DNA of 64,000 nucleotides from Acidovorax sp. DW039 (GTDB lineage Bacteria > Pseudomonadota > Gammaproteobacteria > Burkholderiales > Burkholderiaceae_C), in the NCBI RefSeq assembly GCF_037101375.1, contig NZ_AP029020.1, positions 186,001-250,000 of the forward strand, in the 5' to 3' direction. This document shows, piece after piece, positions 1 to 9,166 of the stretch; position 1 is the first letter of the stretch; each line of letters opens with the position of its first letter. The notes under the pieces are model-generated. The model saw nothing but the letters and a program-made list of their open reading frames with translations, was not told the origin of the DNA and searched no databases. Both the position numbers and the translations under genes were made by a program.

Positions 1-1299
1 GCATACCAAGACAGCGTCTATGGCGGTAAGACCGTAGTGATGCGCTTTGACGGAACTGCTTGGCAAGCGGTGGGCACTGCGGGATTTTCTGCGGGTAATG
101 CGCAGTACCAGTCCTTAGCGTTCGCCCCCGACGGCACGCCCTATGTGGCATACCAGGATGGCGGCAACAGTTCAAAGACCACCGTGATGAGCTTTGACGG
201 AACTGCTTGGCAAGTGGTGGGTACGGCGGGATTTTCTGCGGGCTATGCGTCTTACCAATCCCTGGCGTTCGCCCCCGACGGATCGCCCTATGTGGCGTAC
301 TCGGATTACGGCAATGGTGGTAAGGCCACGGTGATGCGCTTTGACGGAACGACCTGGCAAGCGGTGGGCACGGCGGGGTTTTCTGCGGATAATGCGGCAA
401 GTCAATCCTTGGCGGTCGCCCCCGACGGCACGCCCTATGTGGCGTACACGGATTACGGCGCCGGTACTATGACCACTGTGATGCGCCTGACAGGCACGGC
501 ATCTGCCCCGACGGGCCTGGCAGCGGTGGTGGGCAATGGCGCAGTCACCTTGTCCTGGACAGCCCCCGCCAGCAACGGCGGCAGCGCCATACAAAGCTAC
601 GCCGTCACAGGCACACCCGCTGGTGGCGGAGCCACGGTCAGCTGCCCCGCTCCCGTTACGACCACCACCTGCACGGTGTCTGGACTGACCAATGGAGTTA
701 GCTACACCTTCACCGTCACTGCTACCAATGCGGCTGGCAGCAGTAACCCGTCCAGCGCTGTATCGGCTACGCCTCAGTGGAGCCAGCCAGCCCTTGCCCT
801 GCCTGGCGGCGGTAGCGCGGCGGTCCAGATCAGCGCCCCCCCTGGATGCACCATTTCTTCAGCGCAGTTCACCAGCACCGTGGCTGCTGGCGCACCCGCA
901 GGAGCGAGCGCTCCCAAGGGCGTGTTCAGTTTTGAGGCTGCAGGGTGTTCTAACGCAACCCTCACTGTGCGTATCGATTACCCCTCAGGGACGCTGAATG
1001 GACTGCAGCCCTACAAATACGGCCCACAGACAAGCGGTGCGGCTTCTACCTGGTTCCGGCACGGCACGATCACCGGGGACTCTGTGACATACACCATCAC
1101 GGACAACGGAGTAGGAGACAGTAATACTGCACTGGGTGCCATTGCGGACCCCTTCGCCCCTCTTTTGCTGGCAGCCACGCCCAGCGGAGTTGCTGCCATT
1201 CCTACACTCAGGGAATGGGCGTTGATCATGCTTTCGCTGTTGACTGCAGCGATCGGACTAGTTGGTCTGGGACGCTCGCGCCGCGCAGTTCCAAACTAA
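1..1299 (+). CDS. IPTL-CTERM surface protein with propeller-like repeats and an FN3 domain (5' truncated by window)
   Basis: The reading frame is open from base 1, so the gene begins before the window. The N-terminal part seen here is a tandem 49-residue repeat (core APDGTPYVAY, TVMRFDGT, WQAVGTAGFSA), resembling blades of a beta-propeller. It is followed by a fibronectin type III domain (from about residue 167; APTGLAAV ... SAVSATP) and a beta-rich region. The last 35 residues are a sorting tail: IPTLREWA, a hydrophobic helix, then an arginine cluster. In the IPTL-CTERM family this tail directs envelope sorting by an exosortase-like system; that role is family knowledge. The substrate or ligand is unknown. 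The 3' end is duplicated at 33140-33410. Confident on architecture, not on function. Confidence 0.85.
   Translation, partial: AYQDSVYGGKTVVMRFDGTAWQAVGTAGFSAGNAQYQSLAFAPDGTPYVAYQDGGNSSKTTVMSFDGTAWQVVGTAGFSAGYASYQSLAFAPDGSPYVAYSDYGNGGKATVMRFDGTTWQAVGTAGFSADNAASQSLAVAPDGTPYVAYTDYGAGTMTTVMRLTGTASAPTGLAAVVGNGAVTLSWTAPASNGGSAIQSYAVTGTPAGGGATVSCPAPVTTTTCTVSGLTNGVSYTFTVTATNAAGSSNPSSAVSATPQWSQPALALPGGGSAAVQISAPPGCTISSAQFTSTVAAGAPAGASAPKGVFSFEAAGCSNATLTVRIDYPSGTLNGLQPYKYGPQTSGAASTWFRHGTITGDSVTYTITDNGVGDSNTALGAIADPFAPLLLAATPSGVAAIPTLREWALIMLSLLTAAIGLVGLGRSRRAVPN
49..489 (+). repeat. Tandem 147-bp coding repeat (three units)
   Basis: Units begin at 49, 196 and 343 with the same GACGGAAC start and an exact 147-base (49-codon) period. 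Units are highly similar and stay in frame, so they are protein repeats. More units probably lie upstream of the window. Confidence 0.9.
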
Positions 1300-1713
1300 G
1301 GGTGGAGCAAAACGCTTGCATGCCTTGCTGATCATGGCGTTAGATTGCCGTGAGATGGTGGCGGCAAGGTAGAGCGGAGCTTGCCTCGGCGCGAGGGTGG
1401 CACACCTGCAAGACCGGCTTGCGGGTGGCCTGCGTGCTTTGCTCTCCAGCGCGCCTCACCGTGAGGGTGAGACGGCAGTGGCGAAACAATGCGGCAGCGC
1501 TATGTGAGCTTTCGGGTACCTTGGCGCTGTCCCAAACCTTGATGCCTGGATTGGTTGTAGTTAACTCCATAGGGCAACTCTTCACAAATCGGTTCTGTGT
1601 GTGCCATACCGATATGCGAAGTTAAAAGCACTCATGTTGAGTAACATTGGCGTGAGCGGGGAGCCCTCAGACGCTGCGCGGGGCCCTTGACCCCTGATAT
1701 TCGGTTATCACGC
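1300..1713. other. Intergenic region without recognisable gene
   Basis: This holds only short overlapping frames with no recognisable protein similarity. It separates the IPTL-CTERM gene from the wrecked IS. I see no convincing terminator or RNA gene, and no left inverted repeat for the neighbouring IS. Confidence 0.6.
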
Positions 1714-2668
1714 TCACTGCACGTGAACTTGCACCATGCATGTAAGCAGCTTGCGGCTAGTCATCCACAGACTTGGCAACGCAAACAACGTGACGATCTG
1801 TGCCGTGTTCCTCTTGTGCCCACGGTAGCGCACTTTCACATACCCAAAACTGCTGCTTGAGCGCCCTGACCGGGTGCTCCATGTTGACGCCGATGCTCGC
1901 TTTAGGCCAACCAGCGCATCCACAGGCTTGTGCTTGTCAAAAGCCCAGCATAAGCCCGGGCGCATGGTCATACGCCAGCGTACGTTCAGTTCGCTTGGCA
2001 ACCCCTTGATAGACCGCATCGCCAAATGCATCCGTTTCTTGCCCATGCGGCAGTCATTGGCCTCATCACGTCGTTCGGATTGTCACTGGTACCTCGCACG
2101 CTGTGCACCAGCCCAGACTCGGCGTCTACCCCGGATGTGCGCCTTCATGCCAAAGTATCATTGTTCACCCTTCTTGTTTTGGTGCATCTCAGGGCCTCTT
2201 GGCTTACCTTTGTTCTTGGTGGATGCCGGCGCCCTAATCAGCGTGGCACCCACTATGGTGTCTGCTCTGAGTTGTAGCCCTTTGGCTTTTGGCAGTGCAT
2301 TGACCGTAGCGAGGATCTGATCGGCCAGCTTGTGGCGCTGCAACACAGGTCTAAAGCGCAGGATGCTCGATTCACTGCTGATGTACTCGTCCCAGTGTGA
2401 CAGGCCTGTAAGTACCGAAAGGCTGGCACGTCGTGTAAGGCCTCCTCCATGGCCGGGTCGCTGAGCTTGGACCAATGCTGCATGAAGTGGATGCGCACCA
2501 GGGTTTGCCCTGTAAATGGTTACCGGCCCCGTCGCTCCCTCTGAGGGCCGCAGGGCTCTATCAGCGAGACTAATTCGGCCCAAGGGGCCAGCAGTTCATA
2601 GCATATAGAAGCTTGCGCTTGAGCGTGCATTTTGTGGTGTTGCTCAGAGCCAGTCCGCTTTGCTTCAT
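1714..2668 (-). pseudogene. Degenerate IS5-family transposase
   Basis: The minus strand carries pieces of the transposase that is intact at 34064-35047, spread over several frames. One piece reads LSHWDEYISSESSILRFR followed by ATVNALPKAKGLQL, and another near the C-terminus reads SSSFGYVKVRYRGHKRNTAQ. The start corresponds to the ATG at 2668. Multiple frameshifts and substitutions rule out function. Beyond the start, bases to about 2730 resemble the right end of the intact element and are followed by TTAG at 2731-2734, the same tetranucleotide that flanks the intact copy. The left end was not found. Confidence 0.85.
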
Positions 2669-2905
2669 GCACGTATTGTCAGGGCTTCATGCTTGCTCAA
2701 ACATCACAGCAACACTCGTGTAGAGGATCATTAGCGTGAAAGGCTTTTTCGGTACTCACACTGAATATTGGATATGCACTCTTTCGTTTTCCCTCCCCTT
2801 CGCTCAGAGAAACGATGAGCTCTTTATCCATCAATAAGTTCATCACTGTGTTGATGGTTTGCTAAGGCGTCCCCTCAGCTCGCACGGAAGCGCTCTTGCA
2901 CTCAT

Positions 2906-4099
2906 TCAGTCTTGGTGCTCAGTAGCTTCGATGGTTTTTTTCACCGCATGCCTGCCTATGTAGTAGGGCTCCAGCGGAATATCGGTACGTCCTGTCGCCA
3001 TCAGTTCGGCCATGGTCTCGCCCACCCCGGGACTGATGGCAAAGCCTTCGCCGTTGAAGCCGAACGCATAGTGCAAGCCGGGCACTTTGGCACTGGGACC
3101 CATGATGGGCTGCCAGTCGGGGGTGTAGCCCTCGATGCCGCTCCATACGCGAACCAGCTGTACATGCTCGAAAGCGGGGACAAACCGGCGCAGTTCGCGC
3201 AGCTGGCGCAGGATGTTGTCTGGCTTGACGTAGGCGCGCACATGGTCGGCATAGGCGGGGCCTTTGAGCCCACCGCCAAAGACAATGTTGCCGCGCGAGA
3301 TCTGGCGGAAGTACAGGCCCTCGTGCTCGATGGGGGACGACAGGCCGATGGATGGGCCAATGGCGTAGGGCAGAGGCTCGGTCACACCCATCTGGGGGCC
3401 ACGTGGTTCCAGGTGCACGCCTTCGCCAAACTGCTCTGCCATGCGGTTGGACCAGGCACCGCAGGCTACTAGCATCTGTGGCGCTCGGTAGCGGCGGCCG
3501 TCGGCGGTGTGGGCCGTAAAACCGCGGCCGTCGTGCTCTACCTTCAGCACTTCGGCGTGTTCCACGATGTTCGCCCCGGCACGGCGGGCTGCGCGGGCAA
3601 ACGCTGGACCTGCCAGACGAGGGTTGGCGTGTCCATCTTCGGGCGAGTACGAGCCTGCCACCACTCCCGGCGCAAAAATGCCCCACCGCTTGCGCAACTG
3701 CTCGGCGGTCTGCATCTCCAGCCGCAAGCCGTAGGGCTTCACATCGTGCGTGTGCTTTTCGATGATGGCGGCCTGCTTTTCGGTGTAGCACACGCGCAGG
3801 TGGCCGTAGGGCACAAACTCCGCGTCTTCGCCCAGCAGGTCCTTGATACGGCCCCACACCGCACGGGCGCGGTTGGCCAGGGGCAGCTGGTGCAGCTCGC
3901 GGCCCTGGCGGCGCACGTTGCCAAAGTTGGTACCGCTGGCCTGGCGGCCCACCAGCTCACGCTCCAGCAGCGTGACGGACTTGCCATGTTGGCGCAGAAA
4001 GAAGGCGGTGGTGGTGCCCATCAGGCCGCCACCCAGCACCAGCACATCGCTCTCATGCGTGGTGGAGGATGGGTTTGTTTGAGGGTGTGCGCTGCTCAT
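2906..4099 (-). CDS. FAD-dependent oxidoreductase, catalytic subunit of a heterotrimeric amino-acid/opine dehydrogenase
   Basis: 397-residue DadA/D-amino-acid-oxidase-fold protein. An N-terminal Rossmann motif (VLGGGLMG near residue 22) is followed by an acidic strand end (LLERE), and the C-terminus has the FAD-contacting GFNGEGFAISPGVG. It overlaps the next gene upstream in the operon by 4 bp (ATGA), and that gene overlaps the third subunit the same way. This three-gene order (FAD oxidase, FAD/BFD protein, small [2Fe-2S] protein) is that of HcnABC, opine oxidase and D-hydroxyproline dehydrogenase. These enzymes oxidise the C-N bond of an amino acid or opine and pass electrons to the respiratory chain. 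The substrate cannot be told from sequence. Confidence 0.85.
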   Translation of the reverse strand: MSSAHPQTNPSSTTHESDVLVLGGGLMGTTTAFFLRQHGKSVTLLERELVGRQASGTNFGNVRRQGRELHQLPLANRARAVWGRIKDLLGEDAEFVPYGHLRVCYTEKQAAIIEKHTHDVKPYGLRLEMQTAEQLRKRWGIFAPGVVAGSYSPEDGHANPRLAGPAFARAARRAGANIVEHAEVLKVEHDGRGFTAHTADGRRYRAPQMLVACGAWSNRMAEQFGEGVHLEPRGPQMGVTEPLPYAIGPSIGLSSPIEHEGLYFRQISRGNIVFGGGLKGPAYADHVRAYVKPDNILRQLRELRRFVPAFEHVQLVRVWSGIEGYTPDWQPIMGPSAKVPGLHYAFGFNGEGFAISPGVGETMAELMATGRTDIPLEPYYIGRHAVKKTIEATEHQD

Positions 4100-5484
4100 G
4101 GCTGCACCTCGCGCGTGTTCATCATCAACGGTTTGACGGGGGCTTGCGAGCGCAGGCGGCCCACCTGTTCAACTGGGATGCTGCAGGTGTGCGCGATGAC
4201 TTCTGCCGCTGCATGGCCGCAAAAGCGCCCTTGGCAGCGGCCCATGCCCACGCGGCTGAAGGCCTTGGCGCGGTTGACTTCCTGGCTGTCCAGCTCGGTC
4301 ACGCAGCGGCGCAGTTCGCCCGCTGTGATGGCTTCGCAGCGGCAGACGATGGCCTCGTCGGGCAGGGTGGCTGCCTGCTGGTGAGGCCACGGAAAGGCGT
4401 GGATCAGCCCTTGGCGAAACCGGTCCATGGTGACCAGCGTGCGGCGCAGTCCTGGGGCCTGTGCGCGGTAGGCGGCTTGCCCCGCTGCGTGACCTGCATC
4501 GTTCAGCGCGGCCAGTGCGGCCAGGCGGCCTGCGGCTTCAGCCCCGTCGGCACCCAGAATGCGGGTGCCATCGCCTGCCAAATAAACCCCTTGGGTGGAG
4601 CTGCGTCCATCCTCGTCAATTTGTGGCAGCCATTGGCGGCTCTGGGGCTCGAACACAAATTCGCACCGGGCCAGGTCGGCCAGTTGGGTCTCGGACCGCA
4701 GGTGCCAGCCCATGCCCACCGCGTCGCATTCAAAGCGCTGGGTGGCACCCTGAGTGGTGCGTACCGTCACGGCTTGTACGCCCAGGGTGTCATCACCATC
4801 AATCTCCAGGGGCGTGACTCCCTGCAGTACGGGTACGCCCGCAGCGCGCAGCCCACGGATCAGCCCTAGCCCTCGCAGTGCCAATGTGGGGCGGGCGAGC
4901 AGACCCATCAAGGCTTTGGCGGATTTGAAGAACGGTGCCGTGTCGAGCACGGCCACCACCTTGGCCCCCGCCTGTACATACTGCGAGGCCACGAGGTACA
5001 GCAGTGGCCCGCTGCCCATGAAAACAACATGCGAGCCAATGGAGCAGGCCTGGGCCTTGAGGGCGATTTGCGATGCCCCGAGGCTGTAGCAGCCTGAGCG
5101 GTGCCAGCCGGGCACAGGCATGAGGCGGTCGGTAGCGCCAGCGCACAGGATGAGCGCGTCATATGCGAGCGTTGCGGGTTCGCCCTGGCTCACCACATGC
5201 AGCTCGCCTGCCGTGTGATTCCAGGCAAGGGTGTCAGGCCGGTAGTCGATGTGGGGGCGCAGGGCATCAAAGCTGTTGTGCAGCGCTTGGGCCTTATCGG
5301 CTTCGGTACCGTAGAGCTTGCTATACGGCCGCTTGAACCCCTCGGGCTGGCGGCGGTAGATCTGGCCGCCGTCGCGGCGGCTCTCGTCCACTACGGTAGG
5401 GCGCAGTCCGACTTCGACCAGGGCCTGTGCGGCGCGCACGCCTGCTGGTCCGGTGCCAACGATGACGATGCGGGGGGCAGTCAT
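4096..5484 (-). CDS. FAD/NAD(P)-binding oxidoreductase with C-terminal BFD-type [2Fe-2S] domain (B subunit)
   Basis: 462 residues. The N-terminal dinucleotide-binding motif is IVGTGPAGVRAAQAL. A second GxGxxG-like strand lies mid-protein (VVFMGSGPLLYLVA). The C-terminal cysteine set CRC ... CQGRFCG matches the bacterioferritin-associated-ferredoxin-like domain seen in the A subunit of opine oxidases and in HcnB. The expected role is electron transfer between the catalytic FAD subunit (2906-4099) and the small ferredoxin subunit (5481-5885). ATGA overlaps on both sides imply translational coupling. The family is clear; the substrate is not. Confidence 0.86.
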   Translation of the reverse strand: MTAPRIVIVGTGPAGVRAAQALVEVGLRPTVVDESRRDGGQIYRRQPEGFKRPYSKLYGTEADKAQALHNSFDALRPHIDYRPDTLAWNHTAGELHVVSQGEPATLAYDALILCAGATDRLMPVPGWHRSGCYSLGASQIALKAQACSIGSHVVFMGSGPLLYLVASQYVQAGAKVVAVLDTAPFFKSAKALMGLLARPTLALRGLGLIRGLRAAGVPVLQGVTPLEIDGDDTLGVQAVTVRTTQGATQRFECDAVGMGWHLRSETQLADLARCEFVFEPQSRQWLPQIDEDGRSSTQGVYLAGDGTRILGADGAEAAGRLAALAALNDAGHAAGQAAYRAQAPGLRRTLVTMDRFRQGLIHAFPWPHQQAATLPDEAIVCRCEAITAGELRRCVTELDSQEVNRAKAFSRVGMGRCQGRFCGHAAAEVIAHTCSIPVEQVGRLRSQAPVKPLMMNTREVQP

Positions 5485-5885
5485 GCGTGGCCCTCGCTGG
5501 CATGTGTTGCCCGTGCAGGCTGTGGTTTGCCATGGCGCTGCAATGATTCGGCTAAGTCTGGGGTCACCGGCCAGTGCTGTTCAGGCGGCCGCGTCAGCAC
5601 TTCCATGCCTGCCTTCACGGGCGTGGAGCATGCTCGCAGGCGTTCGCCCTGGGGCGTCCACACCCAGCAGTCCTGGCAGGCGCCCATCAAACAAAAGCCT
5701 GCGCGCGCGCCATCGCCAAATTCGCTGTCGCGGGCGCGGCGGCCGTTGCACATCAGGGCCACCAGCAGGGTGTCGCCCTCCAGTGCAGTGCAGGGCTTTG
5801 TATCGATGGTAAGTGGGACGGCGGGCCGGTCGGCCTCGGCCAGCCGCACAAAGCGCGGCGGTGGGGTGTAGGCGGGTGCAGGCAT
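5481..5885 (-). CDS. (2Fe-2S)-binding subunit of the heterotrimeric dehydrogenase
   Basis: 134 residues, first gene of the three-subunit operon. The cysteine spacing is FCLMGACQDC ... LRAC, typical of the small ferredoxin-like subunit (HcnA, opine oxidase). Upstream, CNGRRARDSEFGDG matches the region these proteins carry before the cluster ligands. It probably forms the third electron-transfer centre of the complex. The 3' end overlaps the B-subunit start by 4 bp. A short gap of 18 bp separates it from the Lrp-type regulator upstream, so regulator and enzyme could be co-transcribed. Confidence 0.84.
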   Translation of the reverse strand: MPAPAYTPPPRFVRLAEADRPAVPLTIDTKPCTALEGDTLLVALMCNGRRARDSEFGDGARAGFCLMGACQDCWVWTPQGERLRACSTPVKAGMEVLTRPPEQHWPVTPDLAESLQRHGKPQPARATHASEGHA

Positions 5886-5903
5886 GGGGTGTGAGTGATC
5901 AGG

Positions 5904-6401
5904 TCAGCGCTGGTGTGGAAACAGGCGCTCGATAGGGCAGTGCGTCTTGATGAAGGGCGACTTGATGACGATGTAGCTGAAATACTTTGCGATGCCCAGG
6001 TTGCGCTCCAGCAGGTCTTCGATCACTTCCTGGTAGTGGTTGACGCCACGGGTCAGAAAGCGCAGCAGGTAGTCATATCCGCCGCTGACCAAGTGGCACT
6101 CCAGCACCTCATCTACCTCGCGCAGCGCAGCTTCAAAGCGGGCAAAGTCTTCGCGTCGGTGGTCCGACAGGGTGACTTCGGTGAACACCGTGAGCGTATC
6201 GCCCAGCTTTTCCAGCCGCAGGTGGGCGCCGTAGCCTGCGATGTAGCCCGCCTGCTCCAGCCGCTTGACGCGAATGAGGCAGGGGCTTGGCGACAGGCCC
6301 ACTGCATCAGCCAAATCCACATTGGTCATCCTGCCATTCTTTTGCAACTGGCCCAGAATGCGCAGGTCCAGGCGGTCGATCTTGAAGACTTCGTTCATCA
6401 T
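5904..6401 (-). CDS. Lrp/AsnC family transcriptional regulator
   Basis: 165 residues. An N-terminal winged HTH (DRLDLRILGQLQKNGRMTN, then DLADAVGLSPSPCLIRVKRL) is followed by the RAM/AsnC effector domain (YDYLLRFL). Lrp-type proteins of this class typically sense an amino acid and control its catabolic genes. It sits between the heterotrimeric dehydrogenase and the aminotransferase on the same strand, so it is the likely local regulator of both. Two ATGs stand in tandem at the start (6401 and 6398); the first was used. Effector unknown. Confidence 0.88.
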   Translation of the reverse strand: MMNEVFKIDRLDLRILGQLQKNGRMTNVDLADAVGLSPSPCLIRVKRLEQAGYIAGYGAHLRLEKLGDTLTVFTEVTLSDHRREDFARFEAALREVDEVLECHLVSGGYDYLLRFLTRGVNHYQEVIEDLLERNLGIAKYFSYIVIKSPFIKTHCPIERLFPHQR

Positions 6402-6494
6402 GGTGTGCAGGGGCTTGAAGAAATGAGTGCATCCATTCTGCGGCTGTGCAGGGGGCTGTAGCGATGTGGTTTACACGTGTTCTTTCGGTACGCT

Positions 6495-7898
6495 TCAGTC
6501 TTTCAGGGCGGCCCGCACATCGGGTGCGGCCAGTACATCGTCCAGGGTTTTCTTCAGGCGCTCGAACATCAGGCCGAAGTCCGATTCGGTGAAGGTGAGG
6601 GCTGGCGCAAAGCCGAGGATGTTGTCGCCAAACGCTCGGAATACGATGCCATTGCGGTAGGCCGTGGCGGCCATGCGGGCAGGCAGCTCCAGCGCGGTAT
6701 CAAACCCTGCCTTGGTTGTCTTGCTGCTCACCAGCTCCAGCGCGCCCAGCAAGCCGCGGTGGCGCGAATCGCCCACTAGCGGATGGGCCAGCAAGCTGTC
6801 CAGTCCCTGGGCAAATGCGCTAGCCACGCGCTGGCCGTTGGCCAGCACGCCGCCTTCTTCGTACAGGCGCAGCACTTCCAGGGCCACGGCCGCGCTCACC
6901 GGGTGGGCCGAGTAGGTGGCACCGTGGCCAATGGGTGCGCCTTTGGGCGCGCCATCGGCAATGGCGGCATACACCTTGTCGCTCATCAGTGTGGCACCCA
7001 TGGGCACGTAGCCAGAGGTCAGGCCCTTGGCCACCGTCATCAGGTCGGGCTCCACACCTTCGGCGTCGCAGGCAAACATAGGCCCCGTGCGGCCAAAGCC
7101 GGTGATGACTTCGTCCACCACAAACAAGATGTCCAGCTCCCGTGCGGCCTCGCGCATGGACTTGAGCCAACCCTTGGGCGGCACGATGACGCCACCCGAA
7201 CCCTGGATGGGCTCGCAGAAGAAGGCGGCTACGTTCTCGGCACCCAGCGCGGCCACTTTGGCTTTGAGCGCAGCGACAGACGCATCAATGATGGCCTGCC
7301 CGTCGGCCGGATTGGCGGCGCGGTAAGGGTTGGGCGAAGGGATGTAGTGCTGCGTGGGCAGGGGCAGGTCAAAACCCCGGTGGAACACCGGCAGCGCCGT
7401 GAGGCCCGCCCCGGTGGACGATGAGCCGTGGTAGCCGCGCTCCAGCGCAATGAAATGCTTTTTTTGGGGCTTGCCCAGGGCGTTGTAGTACTGCACGATG
7501 AAGCGCACCGCAGCGTCTACCGATTCAGACCCGCCCAGCGTGAGGTACACATGCTGCAGCGATGCGGGTGAGATCTGTACCAGTTTGTCCGCCAGGCGAA
7601 TCGCGGGCTCGCTGCTGAAGTGGAAGTACCCGGTCGCATATGGCAGCTTGCGCATCTGGTCTGCGGCAGCCTGCACCACACTCTCTTGCCCGTAGCCTAC
7701 GTTCACACACCACAGGCCTGCAAAGGCGTCGAGCAGTTGCTGGCCTTTGCCGTCAGTTAGCCAGATACCTTGTGCGCCCGTGAGGATGTTGGGACCGCGC
7801 TCTTCGTGCGCACGCCAAGGCGCTACGGGGTGGATCAGATGGGCTCGGTCTAGCGCATCCAGCGCGGCGAGTTGGGGCAGGGCATCGGAGTGCGTCAT
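6495..7898 (-). CDS. Class III PLP-dependent aminotransferase (omega-amino acid/polyamine: pyruvate type)
   Basis: 467 residues from the ATG at 7898; a longer frame from a TTG at 7931 has no better ribosome site. Class III hallmarks are visible: GSESVDAAVRF, a DEVITGFGRTG stretch, and the PLP lysine in MTVAKGLTSGYVPMGA. Such enzymes transfer an amino group from omega-amino acids or polyamines to pyruvate, giving an aldehyde. The aldehyde dehydrogenases at 10363 and 20586 would be natural next steps. It lies in a minus-strand group with the Lrp regulator, but gaps of about 100-300 bp mean separate promoters are possible. Confidence 0.87.
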   Translation of the reverse strand: MTHSDALPQLAALDALDRAHLIHPVAPWRAHEERGPNILTGAQGIWLTDGKGQQLLDAFAGLWCVNVGYGQESVVQAAADQMRKLPYATGYFHFSSEPAIRLADKLVQISPASLQHVYLTLGGSESVDAAVRFIVQYYNALGKPQKKHFIALERGYHGSSSTGAGLTALPVFHRGFDLPLPTQHYIPSPNPYRAANPADGQAIIDASVAALKAKVAALGAENVAAFFCEPIQGSGGVIVPPKGWLKSMREAARELDILFVVDEVITGFGRTGPMFACDAEGVEPDLMTVAKGLTSGYVPMGATLMSDKVYAAIADGAPKGAPIGHGATYSAHPVSAAVALEVLRLYEEGGVLANGQRVASAFAQGLDSLLAHPLVGDSRHRGLLGALELVSSKTTKAGFDTALELPARMAATAYRNGIVFRAFGDNILGFAPALTFTESDFGLMFERLKKTLDDVLAAPDVRAALKD

Positions 7899-8173
7899 AG
7901 CAGTGGAAGGTGGTTGGCAATAGGCTTGCAAAGGTCTGAAATAAAGGGGCGCGAACTTCTACCTGCGCCACTTCATGAAGACAAGGTTAGGCCGATTGGC
8001 CCTCAACTTGGTGCTGCAATGGGGGGCTTTGGCACAGCAGCCTGCGGTTGTGGCGGCCGCTACAGCAGATCGTTTGGTACGCACTGGCGTGGTGCGCAAG
8101 CACGTAGCCCTGCCCAGAAATGCAGCAACCGCGCACAACGTTGGATGCCGATGATTGCATGTCTAGGGCGCCC

Positions 8174-9127
8174 TCAGTAGCCGCGTGCACGGTCCACCAG
8201 CCCTGTCATTGGCTGGTTTGCGTGAAAGCGGCGCAGGTTGTCGATCACCACTGCGGCTGCGCTCAGCGGCTGGGTCATGCTTGCAATGTGGGGCGTGATT
8301 TGCACTTGCGGGTGGCGCCACAGTGGGTGCGCTGGGGGCAGGGGCTCGGGGTCGGTCACGTCCAGCACCGCTTCGCTCAGTTGCCCTGTGGCCAGTGCAG
8401 CCAGCAGGTCGGCTGTCACCAGTTGTGGCCCTCGGCCCACATGCACCAATGCAGCGCCCGGAGGCAGGCGACCGAACAGGCCTGCATTCAAAAAGCCGCG
8501 CGTGGCTTCAGTCAGCGGCAACAGGCACACCAGTACATCGAGCTTTTCTAGAAAAGCGGGCAATTCGTCGTTGCCTGCGTAGCAGCAAATGCCGTTCATC
8601 TGGTGCCGGGAGCGGCTCCAGCCTGCGCAGGCAAAGCCCAGTCCTTGCAATGTTTGCAGAACGGCTTGCCCCAGCGAGCCCAGGCCTAGCACGCCCACGC
8701 GACGCTGGCTGGCAGGGCGTACGGGCACGGCCTTCCATTCGCCGCGCTGTTGTTGGCGGCGGTACTGGGGCATGTCGCGGTGCAGGTCCAGCACGGCGCG
8801 TGTCACGTACTCGATCATGCCTTGCACGATGCCAGGCTCCACCATGCGCACGACTGGCAGTGTGGGCGGCAGGGCAGCGAAGTTGAACTGGTCTACGCCA
8901 GCGCCCGAAGAGAACAGCACTTGGAGGTTCGGAAAACACTCTGAGATGTTTTCTGGAGGCTCCCATGCCGCCAGAAAGCGCACCTTGGTCGGATCGCCCA
9001 TATCGGGCCAGATACGAAAATCGATTTCGGGTGCCTGGGCCCGGAATACCTCGGCCCACTGCCGTCCTCTTACAGGATCCGACTTATAGAGAAAAGTAGC
9101 GCTTGGCAAGGGAGGGAAGGAGCTCAT
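8174..9127 (-). CDS. D-2-hydroxyacid dehydrogenase, glyoxylate/hydroxypyruvate reductase A type
   Basis: 317 residues. The NAD(P) motif is GVLGLGSLG near residue 146. The catalytic set of the family is present: arginine in HVGRGPQL, glutamate in DVTDPEPLP, and histidine in QITPHIASM. Length and sequence style match GhrA-type reductases that reduce glyoxylate, hydroxypyruvate or related 2-oxoacids. It has its own short gap to the GNAT gene upstream (39 bp) and is probably co-transcribed with it. Its exact 2-oxoacid in this pathway is unknown. Confidence 0.86.
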   Translation of the reverse strand: MSSFPPLPSATFLYKSDPVRGRQWAEVFRAQAPEIDFRIWPDMGDPTKVRFLAAWEPPENISECFPNLQVLFSSGAGVDQFNFAALPPTLPVVRMVEPGIVQGMIEYVTRAVLDLHRDMPQYRRQQQRGEWKAVPVRPASQRRVGVLGLGSLGQAVLQTLQGLGFACAGWSRSRHQMNGICCYAGNDELPAFLEKLDVLVCLLPLTEATRGFLNAGLFGRLPPGAALVHVGRGPQLVTADLLAALATGQLSEAVLDVTDPEPLPPAHPLWRHPQVQITPHIASMTQPLSAAAVVIDNLRRFHANQPMTGLVDRARGY

Positions 9128-9166
9128 GCTTCGGTGCTCAAAGGCAAAAATACGGGGTGAGAGAAA

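Noticed and set aside
1340..1625. Two overlapping short frames on opposite strands after the IPTL gene
   Set aside because: Neither has a ribosome site or recognisable protein sequence.
3509..4869. Plus-strand frames over the heterotrimeric dehydrogenase genes
   Set aside because: Complementary-strand shadows; the minus-strand products have FAD and Fe-S motifs and ATGA overlaps.
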